A stretch of DNA of 64,000 nt, taken from assembly GCA_024710355.1 (NCBI GenBank), contig JANJUX010000040.1:1-64000 (forward strand), in the 5' to 3' direction. The notes beneath the pieces were generated by a model. It made no database searches. It had not been told where the DNA came from and was given only the letters and a program-made list of their open reading frames with translations. This document shows positions 1 through 8,682 of this stretch, in pieces. Position numbers and translations under genes: made by a program. This stretch comes from Candidatus Rifleibacteriota bacterium. GTDB lineage: Bacteria > Muiribacteriota > Ozemobacteria > Ozemobacterales > Ozemobacteraceae. Positions within the stretch are counted from its first letter, which is position 1. Each line of letters opens with the position of its first letter.

Positions 1-80
1 GCAAGAGTCAGTTCTTCCTTCAGGAGCTCCAGAACAGCTTTAATTTTATATTCGGGTGAATGGGCATTGCGTTTATTCAT
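1..80 (-). CDS. IS3-family transposase OrfA, N-terminal fragment (cut by window edge)
   Basis: Only the first 26 codons are inside the window, reading leftward from an ATG at 78-80. They encode MNKRNAHSPEYKIKAVLELL followed by a KEELTLA-like stretch. The 'SPEYK-K-VLELLKEE-TL' pattern is the start of the helix-turn-helix DNA-binding region of IS3-family (IS150-like) OrfA proteins. The rest, including OrfB with its DDE catalytic domain, would lie left of the window. The start is 13 nt past the stop of the ankyrin gene and has no strong Shine-Dalgarno sequence, which is common for IS genes. Family assignment rests on a short fragment. Confidence 0.72.
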   Translation of the reverse strand, partial: MNKRNAHSPEYKIKAVLELLKEELTL

Positions 81-92
81 AGTGAATTCATT

Positions 93-659
93 CTAACTTA
101 TTTTTTTCAATTTTTTGTCTCGCCATTGGGGAGCATTATACAGACCCTGGCGCAGCAGGAAGGCGACAACCTCAGGGTTTCGGGCATTCGCGGCGGCGCT
201 GTGCAGCAGAGTGAATCCCCGTTCGTCAGTAAAATCCCTGCTGTTATACAGTTCAAGCGCTGTCTTGAACATTTTCATGCTTTTGTTGCCGGTTGCCGCT
301 TTGAGAACTTCGAGATCGATGTTGAAACCCTCTGAAGCAAGAAATCTCAGGGTGGTTTCATCGTCACGGAAAACCGTAAAGGCGCTCATGACATTTCTTT
401 CTGTTTCGGCATCAAGCTTCGCACCTGCGTCGATAAGGGCTTTGATAATCGTCCGGTCGCAACCGGTAAGAATGGCGGTCGAGAGCAGACTGCTGCCATC
501 TTCGACCGGTTTGTTGACATCGGCGCCTTCCCGGATTGCTCGCGTCAGCTTCAATAAAGCACCTGGCTGCCGGTTGCTGATGATTTCCTCAAGATTTTCA
601 GCAAAAACAGCTGAATTAAATGAAAATAACAGAGCAAACGGAATAAGTTTTCTGAGCAT
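93..659 (-). CDS. Exported ankyrin-repeat protein, probably truncated by IS insertion
   Basis: The protein is 188 residues with a signal peptide (LRKLIPFALLFSFNSAVFA, then ENLEE), so it should act in the periplasm or envelope. Ankyrin-type repeats follow, with GADVNKPVEDGSSLL, IDAGAKLD and DERGFTLLHSAA motifs, a fold that mediates protein-protein contacts. The start at 659 is chosen because GAAGGTGA lies just upstream and the signal peptide begins there; an upstream in-frame start at 731 would add 24 residues without a domain. The last repeat breaks off after EVVAFLLRQGL, and the final 15 residues are encoded by what looks like the terminal repeat of an IS3-like element. The native C-terminus is therefore probably missing. 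Confidence 0.7.
   Translation of the reverse strand: MLRKLIPFALLFSFNSAVFAENLEEIISNRQPGALLKLTRAIREGADVNKPVEDGSSLLSTAILTGCDRTIIKALIDAGAKLDAETERNVMSAFTVFRDDETTLRFLASEGFNIDLEVLKAATGNKSMKMFKTALELYNSRDFTDERGFTLLHSAAANARNPEVVAFLLRQGLYNAPQWRDKKLKKIS
104..142 (-). mobile_element. Putative left end of the IS3-like element
   Basis: Read on the minus strand, a sequence starting TGTATAATGCTCCCC at 142 and continuing through CAATGGCGAGACA precedes the transposase start by about 60 nt. IS3-family elements begin with 5'-TG and carry C-rich terminal inverted repeats at about this distance from orfA. The boundary falls inside the ankyrin reading frame. The right end is outside the window, so the inverted repeat and target duplication cannot be confirmed. 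The left boundary given (104) is approximate. Confidence 0.45.
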
Positions 660-702
660 TGAATTCACCTTCAGACCAGAATTTTTTTTTGAATCAGAAT
701 AC

Positions 703-731
703 AGTATAAGAAGAAAAGGCGCTGACAGCAA
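703..731 (-). promoter_or_regulatory. Sigma70-like promoter for the ankyrin gene
   Basis: On the minus strand, TTGCTG (726-731) and TATACT (703-708) are separated by exactly 17 nt. The -10 box lies about 43 nt upstream of the chosen ATG at 659, leaving room for a short leader with the ribosome-binding site. Confidence 0.55.
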
Positions 732-931
732 TTACAGCAAACCATAGTCGCCATCCGCGCGTCGGCGAGAATCATGCTCTGAATGTTAAGACGGCATTCC
801 AGTGCTTTTTCCAGTGGATTAGAGTCAAGTCTATTCAAATGCTGACGCGTGATGTATAGTTTCCACATCTTTTGTCTGAAACCAGATTTTTAAATCAGAG
901 TGGTCGGTTGCCCGGCCAGGGAGATATTGCC
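732..931. other. Intergenic stretch with no recognised gene
   Basis: This is the divergent gap between the ankyrin gene and the aldo/keto reductase gene. Short open frames here lack ribosome-binding sites and resemble nothing I know. It must hold the reductase promoter, but no convincing -35/-10 pair is visible. Confidence 0.5.
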
Positions 932-2254
932 ATGAAAAGAATTCCCGCTTTATTGCTGATCAGCATTCTGCTCTTTTCCTGTTTTCTCGATGCAAAAATT
1001 CTGTTTGCGTCCGAACTGGCAGCAGACGGGATGGAATACATTGAAGTCCGCAATGAAAAGAACGAACGGGTTAAGTTTTCCAGATTGATCCTGGGAACGG
1101 ACCACCTGGCACAGGAAGACTGGACCGACCCGATCCCCAGAAAAATAACCGAGCAGAGCGTCAAAAACCTTTTCGACGAAGCCGTGCGCCTCGGAATCAA
1201 CCTTTTTGACACCTCGCCAATCTATGTCGGCGATGTCGAATATAAGCTTGGCAACTGGATCACCGCATATCGGCAGGAAAATCCGGGTAAAAAAATCTAC
1301 ACCCTTTCAAAAGGCGGGTTTCCCTTTGACCTTTTCTGGGCAAAAAAGCTGCCGGAAGGTGAGAACTCTTTCTGCCTGCAGGAAATGCTGAAAGCAAAGA
1401 ACATCATGGCCGAGGGCTATACGGATCTGCCCAATTCGACGGACGGAACCTATGCCAGTCGCCTGTTCGGCAGCAAAGAGCAGATCGCCGCAAGGGTCGG
1501 AGAAGAACTTGGCCACACAATTAAAAATCTGCAGGGAAACCCTGATGTCTACCTCATGCACAGAGATGATGGCGATTTTATCAATTTCGAGCCGATCAAA
1601 AGAAGCCAGAATTCAGTTAAAACCATCATGGAAGCCCTCAGTTCGAAAGATATCCGCAATAAATACACATTTCTCGGCTGGTCCAACTGGAAACCTCACA
1701 GAATCACCAGATCGCTGGCACTTGCCAAAAAGCAGTCAGACCTTGCGAAGCCGGTTTTCAACAGCCCTTACTTTTCACTTTTTGAAATGTCGGAACGGGC
1801 TATTCATGCCGGCGGTGTCCAGGTAACCCACGAAGAAATGATGGATGAAAGCTTTCTCAAGGGTATCAAGATCATGCCCTATTCGCCGCTTGGTGGCATC
1901 AGTATCCTCGACCGCCCCGAACCCTGCTGGGATAACGCCAGAAAAGCCGCCAGAAAAAAATACGCTCAGGGCGACCCATACTGGAGAAACGTCTATCATT
2001 CAATCTTCACCTGCGCCAACGAAGAGCGATATAACCGGCTTGTAAAATTCACCAAAGATTTCAACAACAAACACAAGACATCATATACCGCCGATCAGAT
2101 GGCCAACGCCTATGCCCTGGCCCACAAACGCACCGACTTTCTCGTAATCGGCCCGATAACCATCGAACAGCTGCGAAGAACCGTTGCTTCACTCAAACTG
2201 GCTAAAATGCTGACAAAAGACGACCTCGATTTTCTCTATTACGGCAATGAATGA
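932..2254 (+). CDS. Aldo/keto reductase with N-terminal export signal
   Basis: The protein is 440 residues. After a hydrophobic leader (MKRIPALLLISILLFSC...) comes an aldo/keto reductase (NAD(P)H-dependent carbonyl reductase) TIM barrel. The catalytic tetrad is recognisable: Asp in LFDTSPIY, Tyr in the same motif, Lys in LSKGG, His in YLMHRDDG. Later barrel strands appear as FLGWSNW, MPYSPLGG and FLVIGP. The ATG at 932 is preceded by CAGGGAGA and starts the signal peptide; a TTG at 872 would only add a non-conserved 20-residue extension. Most family members are cytoplasmic because they need NAD(P)H, so an exported version is odd. The leader contains LLFSC, an imperfect lipobox. It could also be a membrane-anchored cytoplasmic enzyme. 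The substrate is unknown. Confidence 0.85.
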   Translation: MKRIPALLLISILLFSCFLDAKILFASELAADGMEYIEVRNEKNERVKFSRLILGTDHLAQEDWTDPIPRKITEQSVKNLFDEAVRLGINLFDTSPIYVGDVEYKLGNWITAYRQENPGKKIYTLSKGGFPFDLFWAKKLPEGENSFCLQEMLKAKNIMAEGYTDLPNSTDGTYASRLFGSKEQIAARVGEELGHTIKNLQGNPDVYLMHRDDGDFINFEPIKRSQNSVKTIMEALSSKDIRNKYTFLGWSNWKPHRITRSLALAKKQSDLAKPVFNSPYFSLFEMSERAIHAGGVQVTHEEMMDESFLKGIKIMPYSPLGGISILDRPEPCWDNARKAARKKYAQGDPYWRNVYHSIFTCANEERYNRLVKFTKDFNNKHKTSYTADQMANAYALAHKRTDFLVIGPITIEQLRRTVASLKLAKMLTKDDLDFLYYGNE

Positions 2255-2289
2255 CAAAATGGCCTGAATAACAGGCAATGCGTCGATGA

Positions 2290-2327
2290 ATCCCCGTTCA
2301 CTTTTTCAATGATGAACGGGGATTTCT
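2290..2327 (+). terminator. Hairpin terminator after the aldo/keto reductase
   Basis: An 11-bp perfect stem (ATCCCCGTTCA at 2290-2300 with TGAACGGGGAT at 2313-2323) with a 12-nt loop lies between the convergent reductase and YitT genes. The following T-run is short, so it may be weak or serve both strands. Confidence 0.6.
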
Positions 2328-2392
2328 GCATCGGAAAAGGTAGGGTGCGGGCTTTGCCGATAAAGCTGCGCCAGAAGATGTGTGGTCTTGAA

Positions 2393-3331
2393 TCAGCGCG
2401 GCAGGGTTTCGAAGCCTTCGCCGTAGACCTGCGCCGTGTCCTGAATCACCACGAATGAGTCGGGATCAGCGTCGGCAATCAGACGGCGCAGGGTTGGCAC
2501 GCGATTACGACCGATGACCGTGGCCAGCGTCGTTTTCTCGACGCCGCTGAAACCGCCGTAAGACTTGTATTCGGTTACGCCGCGTGACAACTCGGTAAAA
2601 ATCAGTTCCTTGATCGCATCCGGCCGGCTGGTGATTATCATTACCAGCTGATTGGCTCTGAAACCGTTTAAAACCGCATCGAGCGTGCGCGCCTGGATAA
2701 AGATGAAAATAAATGAATACATCATCGTTCTGAAGCCGACCATGGCGTCGCTGAAGGTGAAAAAGCCGATGGTCAGCACGATTGTATCAGTTACCAGAAG
2801 AGTTTTGCCGACGGGAATATGCCGAAGCTTGCGCACAACCTGCGCCAGTGCGTCGGCCCCGCCGGTCGCTGCGCCCTCGTTGAAGACGATTGCCATGCCG
2901 GTGCCGATCGCCAGAGCCCCATAAATTGACGCAACCAGAAGCTCCTGATCGAGCAGTTGCCTGATTTTTATGTCGTAGCCACGGCTCTGCAGATACCAGA
3001 GCAAAATATCCATCGAGAAATACAGCAGTGATGTCGAATATACCGATTTCGCGCCAAAGGCTTTGCCGAGAACCCTTATTGAAGCGGCAAAAATGATTAT
3101 TGTCAGCGTCCACGAAACCATACCGACAACCGGTAACATGCGGCCATCTGCAAAAAGGCTGCCGAGAAACTTGGCCACGATGATGCCAAGGCCGGTGACG
3201 CCGCCTTCGAACAGGTTCAGCGGCAGAATGAACAGAACATAGCCAAACGAAGAAAGAAGAGTGCCAAGGGTTATCCATAACCATGAACCAGCGCCGGCTT
3301 CGACTTTGTGGGGTGTGCTGACTGATTCCAT
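2393..3331 (-). CDS. YitT-family membrane protein (DUF161 + DUF2179)
   Basis: The protein is 312 residues and matches the YitT family, whose molecular role is not established (some members are proposed transporters). Residues about 17-215 hold five to six membrane segments with the family pattern FILPLNLFEGGVTGLG near the start and NEGAATGGADALAQ in the middle. Residues about 225-305 form a cytoplasmic DUF2179-like domain (MIITSRPDAIKELI, RGVTEYKSYGGFSG). AAGGAG sits 7 nt upstream of the ATG at 3331. It converges with the reductase gene and is transcribed alone. Confidence 0.88.
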   Translation of the reverse strand: MESVSTPHKVEAGAGSWLWITLGTLLSSFGYVLFILPLNLFEGGVTGLGIIVAKFLGSLFADGRMLPVVGMVSWTLTIIIFAASIRVLGKAFGAKSVYSTSLLYFSMDILLWYLQSRGYDIKIRQLLDQELLVASIYGALAIGTGMAIVFNEGAATGGADALAQVVRKLRHIPVGKTLLVTDTIVLTIGFFTFSDAMVGFRTMMYSFIFIFIQARTLDAVLNGFRANQLVMIITSRPDAIKELIFTELSRGVTEYKSYGGFSGVEKTTLATVIGRNRVPTLRRLIADADPDSFVVIQDTAQVYGEGFETLPR

Positions 3332-3483
3332 TTTGCGCTCCTTGTGATTATTAACGTTTTATATTTCCGCCGTGGCACTCCATCGGATAAACCCGGAAAT
3401 GAAGGGGAAAAAGCTGCAACCATCTTAAACGAAGTCAGTCAGATTTGCCACCGCTTCAGGTCGTTTGCCTGTTTTGCCGGTAT

Positions 3484-3512
3484 TTGCCCGCGCTCGATTA
3501 AAGCGATATAAT
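3484..3512 (+). promoter_or_regulatory. Sigma70-like promoter for the secreted protein at 3543
   Basis: TTGCCC (3484-3489) and a perfect TATAAT (3507-3512) are spaced 17 nt apart. The -10 ends 30 nt before the ATG at 3543, with GAAGGGG as ribosome-binding site in between. Confidence 0.7.
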
Positions 3513-3542
3513 CAGTTCGTAAAAATCGTTGAAGGGGTCTTT

Positions 3543-4136
3543 ATGAAAAAAGTCACATTGCTTTGTGCCGGTTTGGGTTTCTTGCTGTTTGGCAATTTTG
3601 CTGGGGTAAATGCTCAAAGCGCGGTAAAAGAGCCGGTTGAAGCGGTTCAGAATGCTGATCAGGCACATGTCGGCCAGTTAAGCGTCGAGCGTGTCACACC
3701 GACGAGCGGGGCTGATTCTGATGTTATGGCTGGCTCGGAAACTTCCGTTTCTGAGCCTGAAGCAACCTGGGAAGCTATCGTTTACGGCGAAGACTGGCAG
3801 GCAGAGCGCGAAAAAATCGGACTGTGCATTCCGGAGTTCGCTTCTGGGATCGCTATTCAGGCTACTCAGGCCGACAAAAACAATAAAAATACACTGCCGG
3901 TCGAAGTTGCCCAGAATATTACGCTGGCCATTGAAAATTATTACCTGCTGCTCGACAAAATCAGCCTTGGCGCGGCCGGCCGGCCTTTCGAAATAACCGC
4001 TGCCAGAATCACCGAGGGCTATATCCTTCTCTGGATCGACGAGCCCGGCATTATGGACGGTGGTCGCGCCCTTGTCTACTCAATCGAAAAGGGAAAAATC
4101 GTCGCAGATTTCTTTGACGGCGGCATCAGGGGCTGA
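3543..4136 (+). CDS. Secreted protein of unknown function
   Basis: The protein is 197 residues with a clear signal peptide (MKKVTLLCAGLGFLLFGNFAGVNA, then QSAVK). A low-complexity, Glu/Ala/Val-rich linker to about residue 75 precedes a compact C-terminal part of about 110 residues containing CIPEFASGIAIQ and an amphipathic pattern ending in ALVYSIEKGKIVADFF. I recognise no domain. Start choice: ATG 3543 has GAAGGGG upstream and begins the signal peptide, whereas the longer frame from 3465 lacks both. It has its own promoter and stands 80 nt ahead of the RND gene. A periplasmic location is likely. Confidence 0.75.
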   Translation: MKKVTLLCAGLGFLLFGNFAGVNAQSAVKEPVEAVQNADQAHVGQLSVERVTPTSGADSDVMAGSETSVSEPEATWEAIVYGEDWQAEREKIGLCIPEFASGIAIQATQADKNNKNTLPVEVAQNITLAIENYYLLLDKISLGAAGRPFEITAARITEGYILLWIDEPGIMDGGRALVYSIEKGKIVADFFDGGIRG

Positions 4137-4216
4137 TTTTAGCCCTGTTTGCAATATTGTAATACTTCGTGTTATTTTAGCCGATGATAAATTAAAATCT
4201 CAATCGAGGTCGAAGA

Positions 4217-7200
4217 ATGGAAAACCCGGATAATAGAGAACCGCAAGGTTTTATTGTATCTATCGTCAGAAGCTTTCTGACCGGGCCCCTGTCGATTCTT
4301 CTGATCGTGTTTGCAGCAATTGCCGGTCTGATGGCGATTCAGCTGACACCACGCGAAGAAGAACCGCAGATTGTAGTGCCGATGGTCGACATTTATGTCG
4401 GCTTTCCCGGACACTCGCCCCGTGAAGTCGAAGAACTCGTCACCCGGCCGCTCGAAAAACTGATGTGGCAGATCGATGGTGTCGAGCACGTCTACTCGAT
4501 GAGCCACCGTGACCAGTCGATGGTGACCGTCAGATTCTATGTCGGCCAGGACCGCGAACGCGCCATGGTCAAGATTCGCGACAAGATCGACGGCAATCAG
4601 GATCTGGTGCCGCCAGGCGTCAGTAACTGGATGGTCAAGCCGGTCGAAATCGACGACGTGCCGATTGTTACTCTTACTTTGACATCGCCTGACGCCAGTG
4701 CTTCAGAACTGCGGCGCATTGCCGAAGAAGCCGAGGCCAGGCTCGCCAGAGTGCGCAATGTTTTTCGTTCAGAAATTCACGGCGGTTACCGCCGCGAAGT
4801 GCGTATAGAAGCTGATTTGGCCCGTATGCAGGCACTCGGGGTCTGTTTCGCCGACATCCAGATGGCGGTGGCCGGCAACAATCTGCTGGCCGATGCAGGT
4901 CGCATTGTTGCCGGCGATACCAGCATGCGGGTGCTTTCCGGCAAAGTTATCAGAACCGCCGCCGAGATTGCCAGAATTCCGATTCGCTCGATCGAAGGCC
5001 GGCCGGTATATGTTGAAGACGTGGCGGCCGTGCATGATACGGTTGAAGAGCCAGAACGTTACCACCACTCAACCTGGGGTCCGGCATCCGGCAGAAATGA
5101 AGCTGGTGAACGCCACCCTGCGGTTACCATATCTTTCAGCAAGAAAAAGGGTACTAACGCTGTCGACGTTGCCCGCGAAATCATTGCCGAAGCCGAAAAG
5201 CTTAAAGGCAAGGTGATTCCGCCCGAGGTCGACCTGATTGTCAGCCGTGATTACGGCTCTACCGCTAACGAGAAAGTCAACGAGCTGCTTTCGAGCATGG
5301 TTTTTGCCATTCTTACCGTTGTCGGCCTGATGGCCTTTACCATGGGCTGGCGCGCGGCCGTTGTCGTCGGTTTATCGGTGCCGGTAAGCTTCGCGCTGGC
5401 GCTTTTCATCAACTTGATTGCCGGCTACACCATCAACCGTGTCACCCTTTTCGCCCTGATCCTCAGTCTGGGTCTCGTCGTCGACGACCCGATCACCAAC
5501 GTCGACAACATTCAGCGCCATCTGCAGATGGGTAAAGAAGCGCCGGAAAAAGCAACTGTCAATGCTGTCATGGAAGTCATCGTGCCGGTAATCATGTCGA
5601 CGCTCGCAATTATCGTGTCGTTTACTCCGATGTTCTTCATAACCGGCATGATGGGCCCTTACATGGGGCCAATGGCGATCAACGTGCCGCTGACCGTGAC
5701 CTTTTCGACTGTCTGCGCCCTGACTTTCGTGCCGTGGGTGGCCCTCAAGCTTCTCAAGGGCGTGAAGAGCGAAGATAATCCGCAGGACGACGGCGTACCG
5801 CCCTGGATTCGCAGATTTTATCGCGCAATCATGGCGCCGTTCCTCAAAAAACGCAATGCTGTGATTCTGGTTATCGGCATTTTCGTGATGCTGGCCGCTT
5901 CGGTGCTGCTGATGGCTCTTCGGAAAATCCCGCTCAAAATGCTGCCGTTCGATAACAAAGACGAGCTGCAGCTGGTTCTCGATATGCCCGAGGGCGTTTC
6001 GCTCGAGCAGACCGACCGGGCAGTGCGTGAGTTCGAAAAGTATCTCGCCCGTGTCAACGAAGTCAAAAGCGTGCAGTCTTATGTCGGGATTCCGGCCCCG
6101 ATCGACTTCAACGGTCTGGTGCGCCATTACAATCTGCGTCGCAGCCCGAATAATACCGACATCCGTATCAATCTTGCCCACAAGGGCCAGCGCGTGCAGC
6201 AGAGTCATGCAATCGCGTTGCGGCTGCGCCAGGACCTGACCGCAATAGCCGATAAATACGGTGCGATCGTCAGTATTGTCGAGCTGCCGCCGGGCCCGCC
6301 GGTTTTCTCGACTCTCACTGTTGAAGTATATGGCGATGAAGACCGGACCTACGAAGAAATTCTCAAGGGTGCCGAATTCCTGCAGCAGCAGCTGAAAGAA
6401 GAGGACGGTCTGCACATTACTCAGATCGACAACATGAACCAGGGCGAACACGATCGCATTGTTTTCGTTCCTGATGTTCACAAAGCAGCCATGCATGGTC
6501 TCTCGGCCATGTCGATTCAGCAGATGCTGATGCAGGCGATCAGGGGCAATCATCTCGGTATCGCCCACATCGATAACGAACGTGAAGCGGTTTTGATCAA
6601 AGCCCGTCTGCCTCTCGCTGACCGCAACAATCTGCAGCGCCTGCGCGAACTGCCCCTGCGTGACCGTGCCGGCAACCTGGTGGCAGTTGGCGAACTTGGT
6701 GAATTCAAGATCGAACGCGAAGAGCAGGTCATTCAGCACAAGAATATGCGCCCGGTGGTCTTTGTTACGGCTGAATGTGTCGGTCGCCCGCCGGCAGAAA
6801 TCATTCTCGATATGTGGTTGAGGCTGCGCAAGCTGCAGATGCCTCCCGGCATTACCTACGAATGGGCCGGCGAAGGCGAATGGGAAATCACCGTGCGCGT
6901 TTTCAGAGACCTTGGCATCGCGTTTGGTATCGCGCTGCTCGGCATCTATCTGCTGTTGGCGGTTCAGATGAACAATTTTGTCATGCCTCTGCTTGTCATG
7001 TCGGCGATTCCGCTTGTCATCATCGGTATCGCACCTGGCTTCTATCTGCTGAATCTTGTCAGCGCCGGTGTGGTCGGCGGTTACCCTGACCCGATATTCT
7101 TCACCGCGACCGGTATGATCGGCATGATCGCGCTTGGCGGCATCGTTATCAGAAACAGTGTGGTGCTGATCGAATTTATTCAGGATGCCGTGAAGCAGGG

Positions 7201-7456
7201 CATGAGTCTTGAAGAAGCCATTCTTGAAAGTGGCGCGGTGCGTTTCAGGCCAATTATGTTGACCGCTGCCACAACTCTGCTTGGTGCATGGCCGATCACC
7301 CTCGACCCGATCTTTTCAGGTCTGGCCTGGGCGCTGATTTTTGGTCTGCTGGCGAGTACCGTTTTCACGATGCTGGTGGTTCCGACTATCTATTACTTCA
7401 GCCAGAAGTCTGGCAATGCGGCAACTGAGCCCGCAGTCAAGGAGGTTAAATCATGA
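4217..7456 (+). CDS. RND-superfamily efflux permease (AcrB/MexB-like)
   Basis: The protein is 1079 residues, normal for HAE-type inner-membrane proton antiporters that export drugs or other compounds through the envelope. The layout is a first membrane helix (LTGPLSILLIVFAAIAGLMAI), a porter domain with GFPGHSPREVEELVTRPLE, TM2-6 around residues 355-500, TM7 at about 550-570, a second porter domain, and TM8-12 after residue 895. TM4 carries the paired Asp residues used for proton relay (LGLVVDDPITNVDN). TM10 has GGIVIRNSVVLIEF, with Arg where AcrB has the relay Lys. It overlaps the adaptor gene by ATGA. The permease gene comes first, the reverse of the common adaptor-permease order, and no TolC-type outer-membrane channel gene is nearby. 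Substrate unknown. Confidence 0.93.
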   Translation: MENPDNREPQGFIVSIVRSFLTGPLSILLIVFAAIAGLMAIQLTPREEEPQIVVPMVDIYVGFPGHSPREVEELVTRPLEKLMWQIDGVEHVYSMSHRDQSMVTVRFYVGQDRERAMVKIRDKIDGNQDLVPPGVSNWMVKPVEIDDVPIVTLTLTSPDASASELRRIAEEAEARLARVRNVFRSEIHGGYRREVRIEADLARMQALGVCFADIQMAVAGNNLLADAGRIVAGDTSMRVLSGKVIRTAAEIARIPIRSIEGRPVYVEDVAAVHDTVEEPERYHHSTWGPASGRNEAGERHPAVTISFSKKKGTNAVDVAREIIAEAEKLKGKVIPPEVDLIVSRDYGSTANEKVNELLSSMVFAILTVVGLMAFTMGWRAAVVVGLSVPVSFALALFINLIAGYTINRVTLFALILSLGLVVDDPITNVDNIQRHLQMGKEAPEKATVNAVMEVIVPVIMSTLAIIVSFTPMFFITGMMGPYMGPMAINVPLTVTFSTVCALTFVPWVALKLLKGVKSEDNPQDDGVPPWIRRFYRAIMAPFLKKRNAVILVIGIFVMLAASVLLMALRKIPLKMLPFDNKDELQLVLDMPEGVSLEQTDRAVREFEKYLARVNEVKSVQSYVGIPAPIDFNGLVRHYNLRRSPNNTDIRINLAHKGQRVQQSHAIALRLRQDLTAIADKYGAIVSIVELPPGPPVFSTLTVEVYGDEDRTYEEILKGAEFLQQQLKEEDGLHITQIDNMNQGEHDRIVFVPDVHKAAMHGLSAMSIQQMLMQAIRGNHLGIAHIDNEREAVLIKARLPLADRNNLQRLRELPLRDRAGNLVAVGELGEFKIEREEQVIQHKNMRPVVFVTAECVGRPPAEIILDMWLRLRKLQMPPGITYEWAGEGEWEITVRVFRDLGIAFGIALLGIYLLLAVQMNNFVMPLLVMSAIPLVIIGIAPGFYLLNLVSAGVVGGYPDPIFFTATGMIGMIALGGIVIRNSVVLIEFIQDAVKQGMSLEEAILESGAVRFRPIMLTAATTLLGAWPITLDPIFSGLAWALIFGLLASTVFTMLVVPTIYYFSQKSGNAATEPAVKEVKS

Positions 7457-8640
7457 CCGAAGCCAATACAGAAAATAAAAACAATAAACAGCCACTGGCC
7501 CGACGCCTGGTCGGCCCTGTTGTCGGGGTTGGCGGGCTGCTGTTTCTGATGCTTTTCCAGGGCGGTTTTTTCGCTTCCGGGCAGATCGCGCCCGGCATCG
7601 GCAGTGAAGCTCAGGCTGGCAATGCCGATACTTTGACAGTCGAACAGGCCGTTAAACCTGATTTTTACCAGGCGATCGGCACAGTTCGCAGTCGCAACGA
7701 AGTCGACGTGGTGCCGCGCATCATTGCCCGCATTCTCGAAATCAAGGTGCGCAGCGGCGATGTGGTCAAGCGCGGCGACGTGCTGGCGGTTCTCGATGCC
7801 AAAGATCTTTCTGCGGTCGTATCGCAGGGGCAGGAGCAGCTGCGTGCCGTGACCGCTTCGGTCGGGGCTGCAGACGAACAGGTCAAATCTGCTAAAGCCG
7901 CTCTCGATCTGGCCACCAAAGAGATGGAACGCACGCGGGCTCTGTTCGAAAAAAATGCCCTTGCCAAACGCGATTACGATCAGTCGATGGCCGCTTTTCG
8001 TCAGGCCGAGGCCGGCATGCAGCAGGCAATTCAACAGCGTGCCGCCGCGTCAGCGCAGGCCGCCGCCGCCGGTCAGGGCATCAAACAGGCCGAAGTCGGG
8101 CTTGGTTATGCTACGATTATCAGCCCGATCGATGCGATCGTCGCTGAACGACTTGCCGATCCGGGCGACCTTGGAAACCCGGCCAATGTGATGTTGCGGT
8201 TGTTCGATCCTGAAAGCCTGCTTCTCGAAGTGCCGGTCAGAGAAAGTCTGGTGCAGGAAGTCGCGATTGGCTCACAGGTCAGCTACAGTGTTCCCTCACT
8301 CGGCAGGACCTTTGAGGGCTCGGTTCGCGAGATTGTGCCATCGGTTGATCCGCGCACCCGCACATTTCTCGTCAAGGTCTGTATCGACAAGTCTGAAGGG
8401 CTGATGCCCGGAATGTTCGGCACGATCAAGGTTCCCCTGAAATCTGAAAAAAAAGTCATAATTGTGCCGGAATCTGCTATAATAAAAACCGGTCAGCTTG
8501 AATCGGTGGTTGAAGTCGAGGGCGGCAGACTGCTGCGCAGGCAGATCAGAAGTATTGGCGCCGGTAACGGTAATCGTGAAGTGATTTCGGGGCTGAAACC
8601 GGGGCAGAAAATTCTCAAGGTTGGCAATTCCAGAAGCTGA
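7453..8640 (+). CDS. RND periplasmic adaptor subunit (membrane fusion protein)
   Basis: The protein is 395 residues and should link the permease at 4217-7456 to an outer-membrane channel. An N-terminal membrane anchor (VVGVGGLLFLMLFQGG) is followed by a lipoyl/barrel-sandwich half (IARILEIKVRSGDVVKRGDV), a long Ala/Gln/Glu-rich coiled-coil hairpin at about residues 120-215, the second lipoyl half (ATIISPIDAIVAERLADPGD), a beta-barrel region (VPVRESLVQEV, VDPRTRTFLVKV, MPGMFG) and a membrane-proximal domain. GGAGG lies just upstream and the ATG overlaps the permease stop, so translation is coupled. No terminator is evident before the rubrerythrin gene. Confidence 0.93.
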   Translation: MTEANTENKNNKQPLARRLVGPVVGVGGLLFLMLFQGGFFASGQIAPGIGSEAQAGNADTLTVEQAVKPDFYQAIGTVRSRNEVDVVPRIIARILEIKVRSGDVVKRGDVLAVLDAKDLSAVVSQGQEQLRAVTASVGAADEQVKSAKAALDLATKEMERTRALFEKNALAKRDYDQSMAAFRQAEAGMQQAIQQRAAASAQAAAAGQGIKQAEVGLGYATIISPIDAIVAERLADPGDLGNPANVMLRLFDPESLLLEVPVRESLVQEVAIGSQVSYSVPSLGRTFEGSVREIVPSVDPRTRTFLVKVCIDKSEGLMPGMFGTIKVPLKSEKKVIIVPESAIIKTGQLESVVEVEGGRLLRRQIRSIGAGNGNREVISGLKPGQKILKVGNSRS

Positions 8641-8682
8641 TAAGGCTTTTGCATATCTAAAATCTAAAACGGAGAAATTTCA

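Noticed and set aside
115..747. 210-codon plus-strand frame opposite the ankyrin gene
   Set aside because: Ser/Arg-rich translation of the antisense strand; the minus frame has a signal peptide, promoter and ankyrin repeats.
671..868. 65-codon minus-strand frame upstream of the ankyrin gene
   Set aside because: No ribosome-binding site, overlaps the ankyrin promoter, and shows no recognisable sequence.
5372..6739. 455-codon open frame on the minus strand inside the RND gene
   Set aside because: Fully antisense to a clear RND permease; composition is rich in His, Gln, Arg and Asp with no domain, signal peptide or ribosome-binding site. It is an artefact of codon bias.
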